Assembly (NCBI GenBank): GCA_029865385.1
Contig: JAOUGX010000020.1
Location: 1 to 44,096 of the forward strand
Direction of reading: 5' to 3'
DNA: 44,096 nucleotides
From: Gammaproteobacteria bacterium
GTDB lineage: Bacteria > Pseudomonadota > Gammaproteobacteria > Steroidobacterales > Woeseiaceae
The notes beneath the pieces were generated by a model. That model did not search any database. It saw only the letters and a list, made by a program, of their open reading frames with translations, and had not been told where the DNA came from. The translations under genes were made by a program, and so were the position numbers. The first letter of the stretch is position 1. The number at the start of each line of letters is the position of its first letter. Shown piece after piece: positions 41,162 through 44,096 of this stretch.

Positions 41162-44096
41162 ATGAATCAGTCGAAATCTCGCTTCTGGAGCCTCCTCATC
41201 GTAACGCTTTCTCTCCCGCTTGCAGGTTGCCCGGGGTCGAACAGCGAAGAGCCCGAAACCGAGGCACCAGACGATCCAGTCGTCGAATCAACGTACCTGA
41301 TCGGGGGTGTCGTCAACGGGCTGCAGAGTGACGAAATTACAATTGGTCTTAGCGTCGATGGGGTCGGCGAAGTAGAAATCGCTGTCGGGCCCGGTCCCTT
41401 CAGTTTCGACGGGAGCTATCCGGATGGCGCCTCCTACCGGGTGAACGTATTCTTCCAGGGTTACCAACCGCGAACTCCGCCCCAGCGCTGCGAAGCCGAT
41501 CCCGCGACGGCGAGCGGCGTGATTGACGGCGCCGACGTAACGTCCGTAATCATAGAATGCGTTCCGGCCTACACGGTTGGCGGAACGGTCAGCGGATTGA
41601 CGGAAGGCGTGCTCGCTTTAAGACTTGATACGCCTGACGGGGCGTACTCGGACATCGAGTTGATTTACGCCGACGGCGAATACGCCTTCTTTCCCTTGCT
41701 GAAGGCCGGCGAAGGGTACGATGTCATTCGGGGCGTTGGCGCTACCACGACCACGCAGCGTTGCGATATCCAGAATGGTTCCGGGACTGTCAGTGGCCCG
41801 GTCGATGATGTCTTCGTGCAGTGCTTTCCTTCACAACCCCTGCGGGTCCAGGTATCGGGCCTGACCGGATTCGGCCTGCAACTCAGAAACACGATCACCG
41901 ACGACTTTGCTATCGACCCGGGACAATACCCGATATTCGATACGCTGCCCGTCAACACCAATGGCGAGCTGGTATTCCCGATGAGCCTGAAAAGCGGCGA
42001 GTCCTATTCTGTAACTGTGGATGCCGAACCGTCAGGTCCGGACCAGACATGCCGGGTTTATGCCGGCGAAGGTGGTGTATTTGATACACCGCCGGATCCG
42101 GTGGAAGTCGTTTGCGGAGACGCGACCGTCGGCGGGACAGTTGCCGGCATGCTCGGCACCGGCCTCGGCCTCGCGCTGAATGCTACCGTTGATGTGAACG
42201 GCGTGCCGACCGAATTCGAACTGGAGAACCTTACGGTCGACGAGGACGGCGAGTTTGAATTCGAGGTCACCTTGTCCGACGAGACGGAATTCGACGTTAC
42301 GATATACCGCCAACCCAGTGATCCGGACCAGGAGTGCATCGTAGAAAATGGCTCCGGAACCATCCAAGGTGGGCAGAACGTCGATAACGTTCGCATCCTC
42401 TGCCCGGAACCGCTTCGCAAGTATCGTTTTGACAACGGGGGAACGTTCAGTACGGACAATCCGCTGCGCGGTGGAGAGCAGCGCGGTGGTGCGTTCTATG
42501 CGGATTATGTTTTTGACGGCGTTACTGCAATTCCCCTCGGTACGGTGAGCGGCCTGTCCAACAGGGAGTTATTCGAACGCTACCTGGACTTCGATGAGTC
42601 CCTTGGCGTGCTTTACTCGAATCGCTCCGGTTTCCAGTACTGGCTGGCGGTAGAGTCGCCGCCGGCGTTCGGTGCAACAACGCCGGAAGAGTATGACACC
42701 TTGGACCACCTGGTTGGCCTCGACACCCTTTGGCGGTTCCGCAAGAGTTCGGAAGGCGCAACATTCCGGCTCGTCATCTCCGCAGCCCATCTGCTCGCGT
42801 ATGCGGACTCCCCGTTACCTCGCGCCCGCGATGGAGTTGGTCGGATGAATGCCCAAAACTACCTGAACATACATGCCTACCGGCTCAGCGGAGGTCAGCA
42901 GGTCGATGGCCCGTTCTTTTACAAGCAGGCCGCTACCATGCTGACAGGCCGATACGATCCGGCGAACACGACCAGCACCAGCATTGGTTGGGAACTCGAT
43001 ATTGTCGTCGATTCAGATGCGCTCGAAGCACTCTGGACGGCGGCCGATTTCGATTTCAATGAGGCGGCCGGCGCAGACGGAGTGGTGAACCCGGACCAGG
43101 TTGCGTCCGCAAATCTGAACAAGCAGATCGTCGTCGAGCTCGATCTGACGACCGTCCCGGTTGGTACGGAATTCGTAGTCATCTCCGAAGCATTGCTGCT
43201 GGCCGCCAACCATACGTCGCCCGAGGGCAGCACTGCCGCCTACCTGCGCGATCCCGGGGAGTTCGAAGACGGCGAACCGGAAGGCGGCATTTTCGTCGCC
43301 GAGACCGCCGGTCTCGTCATGCTCGATGTGGGCGACCTCGATCCGGACGACTTTGAAACTGCCGCGGGGCCTGGGCCCTCGGCCTGCAGCCCGGGCGAGA
43401 CGAACCTGAGCATTCTCGAGCTGTCGGAGATCGAGTACCGCTTTTCGGAAAACACGCTTGACGTGTTGCCTTATGTAACCGTAACGCGCAGTGGCGGCCT
43501 GCCCGGTTTTGTGAGCGCACGGGTCAGCCTCAGCGGCGGCAGCGCGACGCCCGACTCCGACTTCGAGAACCGGGATTTTCTTGTTCGCTTCGGCGATTCC
43601 AGTTATGACGCGCGGACGATCGCGCTGCCAATTATCGACGATGTGGATCCAGAGGCAGACGAGACGCTGACCGTGACGCTGCATTCCCCGGAAGGCTGCG
43701 CCGAACTCGGTGCGCAACAGGCAGCACTGGTTACGATCGTCGACGACGACCTGGCACGGGGCCGCATCTCGTTTGCAAGCGACGCTTACGAGTTTGACGA
43801 GTCCGTCGGTGAAGCATCGATCGTCGTTGAACGCACAGGCGGCAGCGATGGCACAGCGACGGTCACAGTCCAGACCGGCGACGAGTCTGCAATCGCCGGA
43901 GTGGACTACGCTGCTGTAGCCGAAGTTGTTACATTCCAGGACGGTGATACGGCGCCAAGAACGGTTGGAATCCCGATCCTCGACGACGCGGATCCGGAGG
44001 CCGACAAAACGCTGATCGTTTACCTGACGTCCACGGATCCCGATCGCGTCGGAGAGCCATCTTCGGCGGTGCTGACGATACACGACGACGATGCGC
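41162..44096 (+). CDS. Large lipoprotein with Cys-pair repeats and Calx-beta domains (3' end outside window)
   Basis: The frame is open from ATG 41162 to the window end (978 codons shown). The signal peptide ends in lipobox LPLAGC, so it is a lipoprotein. Residues about 40-415 hold four repeats of about 95 residues, each ending in a Cys pair about 20 apart (110/133, 201/221, 297/318, 392/414), often Q-x-C ... NGSGT ... C, with GGTVSGL-type strands. Residues 425-730 are a globular region I do not recognise. Two Calx-beta domains follow (about 748-865 and 868-978; VDPEADETLTVTL and VDDDD-type ends), usually calcium-binding. It follows the kinase by 85 bases and may be a surface target of that pathway. 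Confidence 0.88.
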   Translation, partial: MNQSKSRFWSLLIVTLSLPLAGCPGSNSEEPETEAPDDPVVESTYLIGGVVNGLQSDEITIGLSVDGVGEVEIAVGPGPFSFDGSYPDGASYRVNVFFQGYQPRTPPQRCEADPATASGVIDGADVTSVIIECVPAYTVGGTVSGLTEGVLALRLDTPDGAYSDIELIYADGEYAFFPLLKAGEGYDVIRGVGATTTTQRCDIQNGSGTVSGPVDDVFVQCFPSQPLRVQVSGLTGFGLQLRNTITDDFAIDPGQYPIFDTLPVNTNGELVFPMSLKSGESYSVTVDAEPSGPDQTCRVYAGEGGVFDTPPDPVEVVCGDATVGGTVAGMLGTGLGLALNATVDVNGVPTEFELENLTVDEDGEFEFEVTLSDETEFDVTIYRQPSDPDQECIVENGSGTIQGGQNVDNVRILCPEPLRKYRFDNGGTFSTDNPLRGGEQRGGAFYADYVFDGVTAIPLGTVSGLSNRELFERYLDFDESLGVLYSNRSGFQYWLAVESPPAFGATTPEEYDTLDHLVGLDTLWRFRKSSEGATFRLVISAAHLLAYADSPLPRARDGVGRMNAQNYLNIHAYRLSGGQQVDGPFFYKQAATMLTGRYDPANTTSTSIGWELDIVVDSDALEALWTAADFDFNEAAGADGVVNPDQVASANLNKQIVVELDLTTVPVGTEFVVISEALLLAANHTSPEGSTAAYLRDPGEFEDGEPEGGIFVAETAGLVMLDVGDLDPDDFETAAGPGPSACSPGETNLSILELSEIEYRFSENTLDVLPYVTVTRSGGLPGFVSARVSLSGGSATPDSDFENRDFLVRFGDSSYDARTIALPIIDDVDPEADETLTVTLHSPEGCAELGAQQAALVTIVDDDLARGRISFASDAYEFDESVGEASIVVERTGGSDGTATVTVQTGDESAIAGVDYAAVAEVVTFQDGDTAPRTVGIPILDDADPEADKTLIVYLTSTDPDRVGEPSSAVLTIHDDDA

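Overview
The window reads as chromosomal DNA of a GC-rich gammaproteobacterium. Supporting signs are a complete run of trp genes, a mutY-yggX pair, an S46 dipeptidyl peptidase, a large TonB receptor, and ECF sigma/kinase pairs. The gene style recalls marine lineages such as Woeseia relatives; that placement is an inference from gene content, not a measured phylogeny.

Core region, left half (1-21.4 kb): the 3' end of trpE is followed by trpG-D-C-F-B-A, all start/stop overlapped, and a small zinc-ribbon protein. Next are a convergent PAS-GGDEF-EAL gene with a degenerate EAL domain, a sigma/anti-sigma/DUF4097 envelope module, and an AsmA-SRPBCC-mutY-yggX run. A divergent Lrp regulator/alanine dehydrogenase pair and a peptide-use group (M20 hydrolase, S46 peptidase, NSS sodium symporter) complete this part. 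Two convergent junctions (near 5.85 and 14.6 kb) each carry the same unusual palindromic element: two direct copies and one inverted copy of a 17-base word.

Accessory region (21.7-37.6 kb): an intact tRNA-Phe(GAA) gene is followed by what looks like a tandem, decayed array of genomic islands that used the tRNA 3' end as attachment site. Copies of the tRNA 3' half recur at 30344-30388 and, more diverged, at 37419-37464. Both are preceded by a 75-base conserved island end with helically phased short repeats, and a third, IS-truncated copy of that end lies at 24194-24218. Three tyrosine-recombinase remnants, two IS elements and a MITE-like hairpin mark the decay. Cargo is a hipBA toxin-antitoxin operon with three operators at exact 27-base steps, a TPR/TolB-like membrane protein, a TonB receptor, a three-gene ABC export system and an unrecognised membrane protein.

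Right end (37.6-44.1 kb): a tiny integrase relic is followed by an ECF43-like sigma factor, a Ser/Thr kinase with a TPR-type sensor region, and a large lipoprotein with four Cys-pair repeats and Calx-beta domains that runs off the window. The first two match a known class of kinase-activated sigma factor; the lipoprotein is a plausible output or partner.
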